64,000 nt of DNA from Paludibacteraceae bacterium (GCA_017527905.1 JAFXPK010000032.1:1-64000); one strand, 5' to 3'. Counted from the first letter of the stretch, positions 35,090 through 43,634 are shown. A program made the numbers and translations. Notes: generated by a model from the letters alone, not told the origin.

Positions 35090-36538
35090 TTATATCTTTT
35101 CCAGCACATCAATCAGGTGTTTCCAGAACTTCTCGACGGTCGGTATTTCGCAACGCTCTGCGGGCGAGTGGTTGCCGATGATGGTAGGGCCGATGGAGAT
35201 CATGTCCATGTCCGGATACTTCTCGATGATGAGTCCGCATTCCAGGCCTGCGTGGATGGCGCCCACCACAGGTTTCTCCCCGAAGAGTTTCTCGTAGGAG
35301 CCCGCCACGATGTTCTTTAGTTCGGAGTTCATGTTCGGCTTCCATCCCGGGTATCCGTCACTATGTTTCACGCTTGCCCCTGCCAATGAGAAGACGGCCT
35401 CCACACGGTCTTTGATGTCGTGTTTCTTGCTGTTAGTCGAGCTTCGCTGGCTGGTGGCCACGACGATTTTACCCTCTTTCTCCTTGATGGATGCGAGGTT
35501 GGTGGAGGTCTCCGGCAACCCTTCTATCTCTGTGCTCATCTCGATCACGCCATGCGGACAAGCGTAGAGCGCGCTGATGAGTCTGTTGGCTCCTTCCTGC
35601 TCGTATACCGATACCTCTGCGTCGGCCGATTCGAGGTCGATGACTAGCTCCTTTTCCGTCGGGTATTCGTTTTCAATCGTGTGGATGTAGTGGTTCAGGT
35701 CCACACGGATCTCCTCCTTCTTGTCCCATCCGATGCAGAGGGTGGCGTGCGCTTCCCTTGGGATAGCGTTGTGGAGGTTACCCCCTTCGATACGACTGAG
35801 GTGGATCGGGAATTTCTTCGATTCGTTCCAGAGGAATCTGGACAATATCTTGATAGCGTTGCCTCTTCCTTTGTTGATGTCGTCTCCGGAGTGTCCTCCT
35901 TGTAGGCCTTTGACGAATATGTGGAGGAAGAATGCGCCTTGAGGGGCGGTTACTTTTTTCAGGTCGAATGTGGCGACGGTGTCGATACCTCCCGCGCAGC
36001 CGATGCAGAATCGTCCGTCCTCCTCAGAGTCCAGGTTGATGAGTCTCCTCGATTGGAGCCAACCCGCCTTGACGTGTTGCGCACCGGTCAGTCCACGCTC
36101 CTCATCCACCGTGATGAGGCATTCGAGCGGACCGTGTTGGATCGTGTCGGACTCCAGTACCGCTAGGATGGCGGCCACACCGATTCCGTCGTCCGCCCCG
36201 AGTGTAGTGCCTTGCGCCTTCAGCCAATCCCCCTCCACGATGGTGCGGATAGGGTCGTTGTCGAAGTCATGCTCCGTGCCTGCGTTCTTCTCGCAGACCA
36301 TGTCCATGTGCGCCTGTAGGAGTACGGAAGGCGCAGACTCTCTTCCCTTCGTGGCCTTCTTGCGGATGAGCACGTTGCCTACTTCATCCATTTCGGCTTC
36401 CAAACTATGCTTTCGCGCGAATTCCATAAGGAAAGCACCTATTTTTCCCTCTTTACCGGAAGGGTGGGGTATGTCGCATATATCCTTGAATCTTGCCCAT
36501 AGTTCTTGGGGCTTCAAATCATTTATCGTCTTCATCAT
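35090..36538 (-). CDS. pepD: Xaa-His dipeptidase (aminoacyl-histidine dipeptidase, M20C family)
   Basis: 482 residues, the usual PepD length. The di-zinc ligands of M20 peptidases can be seen: QAHMDMVCEK near 78, GTTLGADDGIGVA near 115, the general-base pair in TVDEERGLTGA near 145, and the late histidine in AIHAGLECG near 455. It cleaves dipeptides such as carnosine or Xaa-His in the cytoplasm. The start is the first ATG of an ATG-ATG pair. A near-consensus -7 element (TATCTTTA on the minus strand, 36558-36565) lies about 20 bp upstream. It is first in the likely pepD-pspC-uvrB-dnaJ-like operon. Confidence 0.95.
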   Translation of the reverse strand: MMKTINDLKPQELWARFKDICDIPHPSGKEGKIGAFLMEFARKHSLEAEMDEVGNVLIRKKATKGRESAPSVLLQAHMDMVCEKNAGTEHDFDNDPIRTIVEGDWLKAQGTTLGADDGIGVAAILAVLESDTIQHGPLECLITVDEERGLTGAQHVKAGWLQSRRLINLDSEEDGRFCIGCAGGIDTVATFDLKKVTAPQGAFFLHIFVKGLQGGHSGDDINKGRGNAIKILSRFLWNESKKFPIHLSRIEGGNLHNAIPREAHATLCIGWDKKEEIRVDLNHYIHTIENEYPTEKELVIDLESADAEVSVYEQEGANRLISALYACPHGVIEMSTEIEGLPETSTNLASIKEKEGKIVVATSQRSSTNSKKHDIKDRVEAVFSLAGASVKHSDGYPGWKPNMNSELKNIVAGSYEKLFGEKPVVGAIHAGLECGLIIEKYPDMDMISIGPTIIGNHSPAERCEIPTVEKFWKHLIDVLEKI

Positions 36539-36602
36539 TTTATATTTTTTTGCTTTGTAAAGATACGTTTTTATGGCGATGTTGCCAATAGATTATCCGT
36601 AT

Positions 36603-36638
36603 AAAAAAAGTAAGCTTGAGACTAACACTAGCCCCAAG
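36603..36638 (-). terminator. Intrinsic terminator of the candidate sigma-54 small RNA
   Basis: A perfectly closed 10-bp stem with two G-U pairs and a 4-nt loop (36615-36638), then CTTAC and seven Ts. One of the strongest terminator signatures in the window. Confidence 0.85.
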
Positions 36639-36740
36639 CCCCACTACACTGATACTTTAAACAACCTATATAGACACAGGGGCTTTCGCCAACTGTGGCA
36701 AATTCTTTTATTCAAGAGAGTCCCAAATTGTTCCTCTATA
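36603..36740 (-). ncRNA. Candidate small RNA driven by a sigma-54-type promoter
   Basis: A transcription unit of about 138 nt with no ORF. It starts 12 nt after the -12 GC of a sigma-54-like promoter and ends at a strong intrinsic terminator. The RNA would fold a hairpin at 36675-36697: CACAG/CTGTG around an internal loop, GGC/GCC and a GAAA tetraloop. The terminator hairpin has 10 bp (CTTGGGGCTA / TAGTCTCAAG, loop GTGT, 36615-36638) with T7 at 36603-36609. The terminator separates it from pepD downstream. I know no described RNA family with this sequence. Confidence 0.65.
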
Positions 36741-36751
36741 TCTAAGTAAGG

Positions 36752-36766
36752 GCAAAAATCGTGCCA
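36752..36766 (-). promoter_or_regulatory. Sigma-54-type promoter (TGGCACG-N4-TTGC)
   Basis: The minus strand reads TGGCACG, four bases, TTGC. That is the -24/-12 consensus of RpoN promoters with exact GG-to-GC spacing. No TAnnTTTG element lies at the matching place. If used, transcription would begin near 36740 and depend on an enhancer-binding activator. Confidence 0.7.
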
Positions 36767-36986
36767 TTGTCTCACTTTTGGGGCGTAAAAATTTCAATTA
36801 CCCAATTTATCTTGACTATATCGTAGAATGTTGCTGTTGTATTGATGTGTTTTTTTACCTAAAAATGGGCGATTCCACACTTTTTCCCTTGGAGATGGCC
36901 CTGCGATTTAGTGTGCGGGAGGTGATGCTGAATGGATTGGACGCACCTTTATTCCCTCGGAAGGGTCTCTTTTCCTTTCTTTTTTG

Positions 36987-36994
36987 TAATTTTG
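36987..36994 (+). promoter_or_regulatory. recG promoter, -7 element TAATTTTG
   Basis: An exact TAnnTTTG match ending 26 bp before the recG ATG; predicted start about 37000. The -33 element is not clear. Between this element and the sigma-54 promoter (36767-36986) I see no gene, only AT-rich sequence and an unconvincing 73-codon frame. Confidence 0.55.
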
Positions 36995-37020
36995 TGTAGA
37001 GCTGATCAGGATTTATTGTT

Positions 37021-39132
37021 ATGCCCGATTTTTTGGAGAAAGAGATAACCTATTTGCCTGGGGTGGGACCTAAGAAGGCGGATGTGCTGAAGAAGGAATT
37101 GAATGTTTCCTCCTATGGCGACTTGTTGTATTGTTTCCCCTATCGGTACATCGACCGTAGTAAATTCTATCGGATACGTGATGTCTCTCCGGCCTCCATG
37201 TATGTTCAGATACGTGGCATTATTCTGAAGGTGAACACGCAGGGAGAGGGACGCAAGCAACGGGTCGTGATACTTTTCTCTGACGGGGAGTCGACCATTG
37301 AGTTGTTGTTCTTCAAGGGGGTGAAGTATATTCTTGAGAAGTATAAGCCTGGACATGAATACGTTGTCTTCGGTAAGGTCTCCGAGTTTAATGGACAATA
37401 TAATCTAGTTCATCCTGACATGGAGACCATCAATGAGGCGATGTCCAAGCAGGCGCTGGGAGGTGTGCAGGGAATGTACAACACTTCCGAAAAGATGAAG
37501 AACGCCTTCCTGACCTCCCGTGTATTGCAGAAGTACATCTCCGAGATCTTCAATTCGATGGGGGAGGCTCGCATCCCCGAGTCGTTGCCTTCCTATCTTG
37601 TGGAGCAACATCACATGATGTCCCGGCATGATGCGTTGAAGAATGTCCATTTCCCGCAGACCCCCGATGCGTTGCGTTTGGCTCAGTTTCGTCTGAAATT
37701 TGAGGAACTGTTTGTCATCCAGTTGAATATGCTCCGCCAACGGAACTATCGGAGGCTTCGCTTTGTGGGTTTTAAGTTTACGAAGATCGGTGACACTTTC
37801 AATTCATTCTATAAGCATAATCTTCCGTTCGAGCTTACCAATGCGCAGAAGAAGGTGATCAAGGAGATTTACGGAGACCTTTCCAGCGGCAAGCAGATGA
37901 ACCGTCTTCTGCAGGGGGATGTCGGCAGTGGAAAGACCATGGTGGCGCTGATGTCCATGTTGATGGCTTTGGACAATGGCTTCCAAGCCTCGATGATGGC
38001 TCCGACGGAGATCTTGGCGCAGCAGCATTTCGCCTCCATTTCGCAGATGTTGAATGGGATGGATGTGCGTGTGGCGTTGCTGACCGGTTCGTCGAAGAAG
38101 AAGGAGCGGGAAGCTATTCTGCAGGGAGTGCGGGATGGTTCCGTGCAGATTTTGATAGGAACCCATGCCTTGCTGGAGGATGATGTGGTCTTTTCACGTT
38201 TAGGTTTGGTGGTCATTGATGAGCAACACCGCTTTGGTGTCGCCCAGCGCGCCAAGTTGTGGAGCAAAAGCGACCAGCCGCCTCATGTGTTGGTGATGAC
38301 CGCGACCCCTATACCCCGCACGTTGGCGATGACGCTTTACGGCGACTTGGATGTCTCCGTCATAGATGAGTTGCCTCCCGGACGTAAGCCGGTGCAGACG
38401 ATTCACCGTCTGGACAATGCTCGAGGCATGTTGTATGATTTCATCAAGAAGCAGATCGCCTTGGGAAGACAGGCATATATCGTCTATCCGATGATACAGG
38501 AGTCCGAGCGCTCCGACTATGCGAACATTGAGGCTGGCTACGAGTCCCTTCAGCAGATATTCCCTGAACCACAGTACCATTTGGGCATGGTGCACGGGAA
38601 GATGAAGCCGGAGGAGAAGGATGCGCAGATGAGGCAGTTCGCGGCGGGTGAGTTGAACATTCTCGTGGCCACCACCGTGATCGAGGTGGGCGTCAATGTG
38701 CCCAACGCCTCCGTCATGCTGATCGAGAGCGCTGAGCGTTTCGGTTTGTCCCAGCTCCATCAGTTGCGGGGCAGGGTAGGACGAGGCGCCGACCAATCGT
38801 ATTGCATGTTGGTCACTTCCCCGAAATTATCCAGTGAAGGAAGACAGCGCATGGAGGTGATGACCCGCACGAACAATGGGTTCGAGATTTCTGAGGTCGA
38901 TTTGAAGATGCGCGGTCCGGGAGACTTGGAGGGAACGCAGCAGAGCGGTGTCGCCATCAGTCTCAAGATAGCCAATTTGGCGACGGATGGTCAGATCATA
39001 CAGTTCGCCCGTGAGGTGGCGGAGAAGGTGCTGGATGAGGATCCGGACCTGCTGAAGGAGAAGAACATCCTATTGAACCAGCGTCTTGACCGTATGGCGC
39101 GGGAGACTAAGAATTGGGGCGTTATTTCATGA
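37021..39132 (+). CDS. recG: ATP-dependent DNA helicase RecG
   Basis: 703 residues. RecG remodels stalled replication forks and Holliday junctions. The N-terminal wedge/OB region starts FLEKEITYLPGVGPKKADVLKKEL. Helicase motifs: Walker A LLQGDVGSGKTMVAL near 300, DEQH box IDEQHRFGVAQR near 400, motif III VMTATPIPRT near 425, motif VI QLRGRVGRGADQSYC near 580, and the TRG region following. Full length and intact. The next gene starts 16 nt after the stop. Confidence 0.98.
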   Translation: MPDFLEKEITYLPGVGPKKADVLKKELNVSSYGDLLYCFPYRYIDRSKFYRIRDVSPASMYVQIRGIILKVNTQGEGRKQRVVILFSDGESTIELLFFKGVKYILEKYKPGHEYVVFGKVSEFNGQYNLVHPDMETINEAMSKQALGGVQGMYNTSEKMKNAFLTSRVLQKYISEIFNSMGEARIPESLPSYLVEQHHMMSRHDALKNVHFPQTPDALRLAQFRLKFEELFVIQLNMLRQRNYRRLRFVGFKFTKIGDTFNSFYKHNLPFELTNAQKKVIKEIYGDLSSGKQMNRLLQGDVGSGKTMVALMSMLMALDNGFQASMMAPTEILAQQHFASISQMLNGMDVRVALLTGSSKKKEREAILQGVRDGSVQILIGTHALLEDDVVFSRLGLVVIDEQHRFGVAQRAKLWSKSDQPPHVLVMTATPIPRTLAMTLYGDLDVSVIDELPPGRKPVQTIHRLDNARGMLYDFIKKQIALGRQAYIVYPMIQESERSDYANIEAGYESLQQIFPEPQYHLGMVHGKMKPEEKDAQMRQFAAGELNILVATTVIEVGVNVPNASVMLIESAERFGLSQLHQLRGRVGRGADQSYCMLVTSPKLSSEGRQRMEVMTRTNNGFEISEVDLKMRGPGDLEGTQQSGVAISLKIANLATDGQIIQFAREVAEKVLDEDPDLLKEKNILLNQRLDRMARETKNWGVIS

Positions 39133-39148
39133 TTCTAATTATAAGTTT

Positions 39149-39634
39149 ATGGATGAGCGGGAAAGTTTCGAAGAGAGTGCCTACGTCGATTTAGACGATA
39201 GGATTGAACCCTTGTTGGAAAAACCATATTGGGTTGTGGATATGCTTCCGAAGCAGGTCCCTGCGCAGTCTGACGGGCAGTATTTCAGGGTAGAGGCTTA
39301 TTTCTTTCAAGATATTGGGAGGAGGAAATCCTTGTATGCTAAATTCGCCCGTGTGATGATGAAATTGAACTGTTATGTCGGTATTGATGTGCGGTGTTCG
39401 GAGAATCGGTGGATAAGCAATCCAGACCCTGCGTTTTTGTTTGATCGGATTCTCTTTGACGGAGAAGGGGAACGTTCCGTTTATGTTCTATTCGACAACC
39501 GTGAGTCGTTGGTGGTGTTGCATGACGAGGACACCAATATGACCGTTTACAATGTCCGTGCGGACCTTTTGGAATTGCTTCGTTCGCTGGCCGCATCCGA
39601 AGGCTTGTTTGTGTGGTCCCCCTCAGTCCAGTAG
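39149..39634 (+). CDS. Conserved-looking hypothetical protein (161 residues)
   Basis: 161 residues from ATG 39149. An earlier in-frame Met inside recG would overlap recG by 47 nt, so the later start is preferred. The acidic N-terminus (ERESFEESAYVDLDDR) leads into a mixed alpha/beta domain with DMLPKQVPAQSDGQYFRVEAYF and DRILFDGEGERSVYVLFDN. There is no signal peptide, membrane span or catalytic motif I recognise. It lies 16 nt after recG and is probably co-transcribed with it. The DUF3885-type proteins of Bacteroidetes look somewhat similar, but I cannot confirm that. Confidence 0.8.
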   Translation: MDERESFEESAYVDLDDRIEPLLEKPYWVVDMLPKQVPAQSDGQYFRVEAYFFQDIGRRKSLYAKFARVMMKLNCYVGIDVRCSENRWISNPDPAFLFDRILFDGEGERSVYVLFDNRESLVVLHDEDTNMTVYNVRADLLELLRSLAASEGLFVWSPSVQ

Positions 39635-39760
39635 GGTATAGTTTCTTTCTCTGTTTGTCTGTTTGGGGAGGGTGTTTCCTCCGTTTCAATTTCCAGGTGA
39701 ATTTGATGCCTCATATGTGTGGACAGTCCGTCCAGGCAGATGGTTTGTTTGTCTATACCC
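39634..39760 (+). other. Structured 3' region closed by an 8-bp inverted repeat
   Basis: GGGTATAG (39634-39641) pairs with CTATACCC (39753-39760). Inside are two further hairpins: GGAGG-GTGTTT-CCTCC and TGGAC-AGTCC-GTCCA. The closing stem begins on the stop codon of the preceding gene. This multi-branch layout is unlike the flanking sequence. It may be a 3'-UTR RNA structure or a small RNA, on either strand. Confidence 0.4.
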
Positions 39761-39787
39761 TTTCTGGGAAGTTTCAAATAGGGTTGC

Positions 39788-39826
39788 AAAAAAAAAAGAG
39801 CCATCCCGAAGGACAGCTCTTTTTTA
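39788..39826. terminator. Bidirectional intrinsic terminator
   Basis: An A-run, then AGAGC...GCTCT with an inner TCC-CGAA-GGA hairpin, then a T-run. It lies between two convergent genes (ends at 39634 and 39845), so it can serve both strands. Confidence 0.9.
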
Positions 39827-39844
39827 TTATCTTGTTACAGGTTA

Positions 39845-41077
39845 TTATTTAGAGAACAAGCTAACCTCTACACGACGGTTCTTTGCTCTACCTGCAGCAG
39901 TGTTGTTAGAAGCGATTGGCTTGCTGCTACCGAATCCCTCAGACTCGATGTTAGCGCCATCAACACCTCTGTTAGTCAAGTAAGCGCGAACAGAAGCTGC
40001 ACGATCCTTAGAAAGTTGCAAGTTCTTAGCTGCCTTACCTACGTTGTCAGTGTGACCAGACAACTTAACTGACCATTCTGGGTGCTTAACGAGCAACTCA
40101 GCCAAACCATTCAAGTATTGGAATGAACCTTCCTTGATGATAGCCTTGCCAGACTCGAATTCCAAGTTAGACATTGCAGTCTCGATGATCTTAGCTTCCT
40201 CAACAGTTGGCTTGTAAGCAACTTTTGGTCTTGTAGCCCTGATGTGGCGATCCAAAGAGTCTTGAGTGAACTTGATATCGTTTTGCAACTTCTTGATTTG
40301 AGCGTTTTGATCGTCGATCTTCTGCTCCATCTTAGCAACAGCCTCTTCGCAAGCCTTCTTTTGAGCGTCGAATACGTTGCTGAAGTCAGGCAACTCAACT
40401 TGAGGGATGTAATCAGCCCAAGCGATGTTGCGGATGTTGCTCTCGCCAGCGAATTTAACGCGAACACCGGCTACTGCAGTTCCGTAAGAACGGCCAGCTG
40501 CGCCACCTACGAAATCAGAGTTAGTGTGGAGACGATAGTGAGCACCCAAGAAGATGCCGATCCACTTGCTTACGTTGTACTCCAACTTAGAACCGCCAAC
40601 GAACAACATCTTTGCGCCGTTGTCGTCTTTACCGTTTTGGAACTCATAGTTGTAGATAGTTGCACCCAAACCAGCTGTTCCGAACCAGTTCAATTTCTGC
40701 CATCCTGCAGAACGATATGGAGCGATGATGTTAGAAAGGTTGATTGATCCGAAGATGTCGATGTCGTGGAACTTAGCGTCCAACTCAGCGCGTCCATTGA
40801 TAGGATCTTGATCCTTCTTGATGAACATGTACTCGAGACCCAATCCCCAACGTGGATTGAATGTTCTCTCAACCAAACCACCGATTGCCAAACCAACTTT
40901 TTGATCTGATGCTCTCAGGTAGTTGATACCACCATCTACTGCTACTGACCAGTGGTTGAATGACTCTGATGCTGATGCCTCTGCTTGTGCTTGATCTGCA
41001 TCCGTTGCTGCGTCTTGTGCGTTAGCAGTAAATGCTAAGCCCATTGCGGCGAATAAAGCCAAAAAACTTTTTTTCAT
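39845..41077 (-). CDS. OmpA-family major outer membrane protein
   Basis: 410 residues. Signal peptide at 1-20 (LALFAAMGLAFTANAQ). A beta-barrel domain runs from about 40 to 220 (WSVAVDGGINYLRASDQKVG, WGLGLEYMFIKKD). A heptad-rich coiled coil at about 240-285 (ACEEAVAKMEQKIDDQNAQI) leads to a C-terminal OmpA domain (LSGHTDNVGKAAKNLQLS, AGRAKNRRVEV). It tethers the outer membrane to peptidoglycan. Codon use is biased like that of the ribosomal genes here (for example CGT, GCT, AAG), suggesting high expression. It has its own promoter region after rpsA (GATATTTG on the minus strand, 7 of 8 to consensus) and a strong terminator. Confidence 0.93.
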   Translation of the reverse strand: MKKSFLALFAAMGLAFTANAQDAATDADQAQAEASASESFNHWSVAVDGGINYLRASDQKVGLAIGGLVERTFNPRWGLGLEYMFIKKDQDPINGRAELDAKFHDIDIFGSINLSNIIAPYRSAGWQKLNWFGTAGLGATIYNYEFQNGKDDNGAKMLFVGGSKLEYNVSKWIGIFLGAHYRLHTNSDFVGGAAGRSYGTAVAGVRVKFAGESNIRNIAWADYIPQVELPDFSNVFDAQKKACEEAVAKMEQKIDDQNAQIKKLQNDIKFTQDSLDRHIRATRPKVAYKPTVEEAKIIETAMSNLEFESGKAIIKEGSFQYLNGLAELLVKHPEWSVKLSGHTDNVGKAAKNLQLSKDRAASVRAYLTNRGVDGANIESEGFGSSKPIASNNTAAGRAKNRRVEVSLFSK

Positions 41078-41173
41078 ACTCTCTTGTTATAAAATTAATT
41101 GTTTAAAAATTCTAATTCCACACAAATATCCGAATTTTTTTTCATATATAAAAATTATTCGAATAATTTGCGT

Positions 41174-42973
41174 TTATTTTTTTTCGTTGGCATCCAACTG
41201 GTTTTTCAATGCTGCCAACTCTTCGATATCACCCAATGTGGCCTTTTCCACTGCGATTAGTGGCTCAGCTTTCTTGGTTGATTTCTTTTTGCGAGTCTCT
41301 TTCTTCTCCTCAGTCTCCTCTCCGTTAGCTGCTTTTTGAGCATCCTCGAAGATACGGCTGTGGGACAGGATGATTCTCTTAGAGTCTTTGTTGAACTCGA
41401 TAACCTTGAACGGCAACTTCTCGTCCACCTTAGCCATGGTCTTGTCTTCCTTAACCAAGTGCTTTGGAGTAGCGAAACCTTCCACGCCGTAAGGCAATGC
41501 GATAACCGCACCCTTGTCCATCATTTCGATGATGGTACCCTCGTGGATAGAATCTACCGTGAAGATGTCACCAAATACGTCCCAAGGATTGTCTTCCAAT
41601 TGCTTGTGGCCCAAGCTCAAGCGACGGTTCTCCTTGTCGATCTCCAACACTTGAACCTCGATGTCCGCACCGATCTGAGTGAACTCTGATGGGTGTTTGA
41701 TCTTCTTCGTCCAAGACAAGTCAGAGATGTGGATCAAACCATCTACGCCCTCAGCGATCTCAACGAATACTCCGAAGTTCGTGAAGTTGCGAACCTTTGC
41801 GGTGTGCTTCGTGCCGACAGCATAGTCTGTATCGATGGTATCCCATGGATCTGGTTTCAATTGCTTGATGCCCAAAGACATCTTTCTCTCCTCGCGGTCC
41901 AACGTCAAAACGACAGCCTCTACCTCGTCGCCGACCTTCATGAAGTCTTGTGCGCTGCGCAAGTGCTGTGACCATGACATCTCGGATACGTGGATCAAGC
42001 CTTCTACGCCTGGAGCGATCTCTACGAATGCTCCGTAGTCAGCCATCACAACTACCTTACCCTTCACCTTGTCACCTACCTTCAAGTTAGGATCCAAAGC
42101 ATCCCATGGATGAGGAGTCAATTGCTTCAAACCAAGGGCGATGCGCTTCTTGTCGTCGTCGAAGTCGAGGATTACGACGTTCAACTTCTGATCCAACTCC
42201 ACGATCTCCTCTGGGTGAGTTACACGGCCCCAAGACAAGTCTGTGATGTGGATCAAACCGTCTACGCCACCCAAGTCGATGAATACACCGTAAGAAGTGA
42301 TGTTCTTGACAGTTCCTTCCAATACTTGTCCCTTCTCGAGCTTCGAGATGATATCTTTCTTCTGTTGCTCCAACTCTGCCTCGATGAGCGCTTTGTGGGA
42401 TACAACAACATTCTTGAATTCGTGGTTGATTTTTACGACTTTGAATTCCATTGTCTTGCCTACGAACACATCGTAATCACGGATAGGCTTAACATCGATT
42501 TGTGAACCTGGCAAGAATGCCTCGATGCCGAATACGTCCACAATCATACCACCCTTCGTGCGGCACTTGATGTAACCAGTGATAACTTTGTCGTTCTCCA
42601 ATGCCTCGTTGACGCAATCCCAAGAGCGGGCTGCACGGGCTTTCTTGTGTGAAAGGATCAATTGTCCCTTCTTGTCCTCTTGGCTCTCGATGTATACCTC
42701 TACTTCGTCGCCAATCTTCAAATCAGGGTTGTAACGGAACTCGTTCATGGAAACGATACCGTCTGACTTGTAGCCTACATTGACTACAACTTCCCTCTTG
42801 TTCATTGAAATAACCTTTCCGATGACTACGTCCTTGTCCTTTACGACGTTCAATGTGTCATCGTACTTCTTGGTCAGTTCTTCGCGGCTTACATTCGTCT
42901 GTACGTCGCCATTCTCGTAAGCGTCCCAATCAAAACCTTCTATAGGCGCTACGTTTTTTGTTAATTCACTCAT
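41174..42973 (-). CDS. rpsA: 30S ribosomal protein bS1
   Basis: 599 residues with six S1 RNA-binding OB-fold domains. The repeated core GVFVEIAEGVDGLIHISDLSW appears in variants at about 60, 145, 230, 320, 405 and 490. It ends in a lysine/glutamate-rich tail (EETEEKKETRKKKSTKK). S1 helps recruit mRNA to the small subunit, which matters in Bacteroidetes where Shine-Dalgarno sequences are mostly absent. It has a single-gene layout with its own promoter (-7 element TAACTTTG at 43032-43039, minus strand) and is followed by the ompA-family gene. Confidence 0.97.
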   Translation of the reverse strand: MSELTKNVAPIEGFDWDAYENGDVQTNVSREELTKKYDDTLNVVKDKDVVIGKVISMNKREVVVNVGYKSDGIVSMNEFRYNPDLKIGDEVEVYIESQEDKKGQLILSHKKARAARSWDCVNEALENDKVITGYIKCRTKGGMIVDVFGIEAFLPGSQIDVKPIRDYDVFVGKTMEFKVVKINHEFKNVVVSHKALIEAELEQQKKDIISKLEKGQVLEGTVKNITSYGVFIDLGGVDGLIHITDLSWGRVTHPEEIVELDQKLNVVILDFDDDKKRIALGLKQLTPHPWDALDPNLKVGDKVKGKVVVMADYGAFVEIAPGVEGLIHVSEMSWSQHLRSAQDFMKVGDEVEAVVLTLDREERKMSLGIKQLKPDPWDTIDTDYAVGTKHTAKVRNFTNFGVFVEIAEGVDGLIHISDLSWTKKIKHPSEFTQIGADIEVQVLEIDKENRRLSLGHKQLEDNPWDVFGDIFTVDSIHEGTIIEMMDKGAVIALPYGVEGFATPKHLVKEDKTMAKVDEKLPFKVIEFNKDSKRIILSHSRIFEDAQKAANGEETEEKKETRKKKSTKKAEPLIAVEKATLGDIEELAALKNQLDANEKK

Positions 42974-43031
42974 TTTAATTAATTTAATAATAATTAGTCG
43001 TTAGACATTATAATTATGCAAAAAATCGGTG

Positions 43032-43039
43032 CAAAGTTA
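43032..43039 (-). promoter_or_regulatory. rpsA promoter, -7 element TAACTTTG
   Basis: Minus-strand TAACTTTG fits TAnnTTTG exactly. Predicted start about 43026, with an AT-rich leader of about 50 nt. Confidence 0.6.
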
Positions 43040-43127
43040 CTCTTTTTTCTTTAATTAGAAAGGATTGCGGCTTTTTTTTCGTGGCAAATGCGGCTGGAGA
43101 TTTCTTTTGATGTACAAGTATTTACTA

Positions 43128-43198
43128 TTTAACTATTTACGATTTACTATTTGGGTGTTTGGAATTTACTATTTAGCTATTTACCATTTACTATTTAA
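43128..43198. repeat. Degenerate 22-bp tandem repeat (ATTTACTATTT family)
   Basis: Four copies of ATTTACTATTT are spaced 22 bp apart, with related intervening bases (for example AACTATTTACG). The same family occurs inverted at 48846-48902. Function unknown. The rest of 43040-43127 and 43199-43369 shows nothing definable. Confidence 0.75.
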
Positions 43199-43369
43199 GG
43201 TGTGATGTGCGTGGGGGTTGTTCCTTGCGCTTGGATGATACCGCTGTGGAAGACCCTATCTCCTTTTGTATTTATATTTATACGTTTTTGTGGGTGTTTC
43301 TTCTTAATGATTGATTCATAGTTATTTGTGTGCTTTTCCCTCCCTTGGTGCCCTGGCGGCTGGACATGG

Positions 43370-43563
43370 AAAAAGCCGCACCGAAATTAATTAAACTCCT
43401 TAAGATAGGAATTCGGCGTGTTCCATTCTTTGTAATCCACCGTGTCACGAAGACAACCCGAAGGTGTGGCCCGCCATTGAGATGGAAGTTTACGCCTGTT
43501 GTTTGTTGTAATTGTTAAGTTTAACCATAATATACGGTGCGGCGTTCCTTAATCTTTATTTTC
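43370..43563 (-). ncRNA. ssrS: 6S-like RNA (candidate ssrS)
   Basis: About 194 nt on the minus strand with the architecture of 6S RNA, which binds housekeeping RNA polymerase. A 9-bp perfect closing stem (GCCGCACCG/CGGTGCGGC) is followed by a large asymmetric central bubble whose 3' side carries a small hairpin (TTCCT-ATCTTA-AGGAG). A long apical rod follows, with GGCGT/ACGCC, TTCCAT/ATGGAA, CC..ACC/GGTGG and TGTC/GACA nested in order. It ends in five Ts right after the closing stem and is preceded by a consensus promoter. I identify it by structure and size, not by a family match. The 62-codon plus-strand frame across it is not credible. Confidence 0.65.
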
Positions 43564-43568
43564 TACCT

Positions 43569-43599
43569 CAAAGATAACTCTTTTTTTCTGTTTCTGCAA
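43569..43599 (-). promoter_or_regulatory. Promoter of the 6S-like RNA (TTG-N20-TATCTTTG)
   Basis: On the minus strand a TTG (43597-43599) and an exact -7 element TATCTTTG (43569-43576) are 20 bp apart. Predicted start about 43563. One of the best promoters in the window. Confidence 0.75.
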
Positions 43600-43634
43600 G
43601 GGGTTGCGCTATGGTCTTTTCACATATTATTTCG

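Noticed and set aside
35056-35112. Longer start for the PspC-like protein
   Set aside because: It overlaps the 3' end of pepD and adds a basic segment unlike the family; the Met at 35055 fits.
36778-36999. 73-codon plus-strand frame before recG
   Set aside because: It overlaps the recG promoter and has a Cys/Phe-rich random-looking product.
43330-43518. 62-codon plus-strand frame
   Set aside because: It overlaps the structured 6S-like RNA on the other strand; composition and lack of any motif argue against translation.
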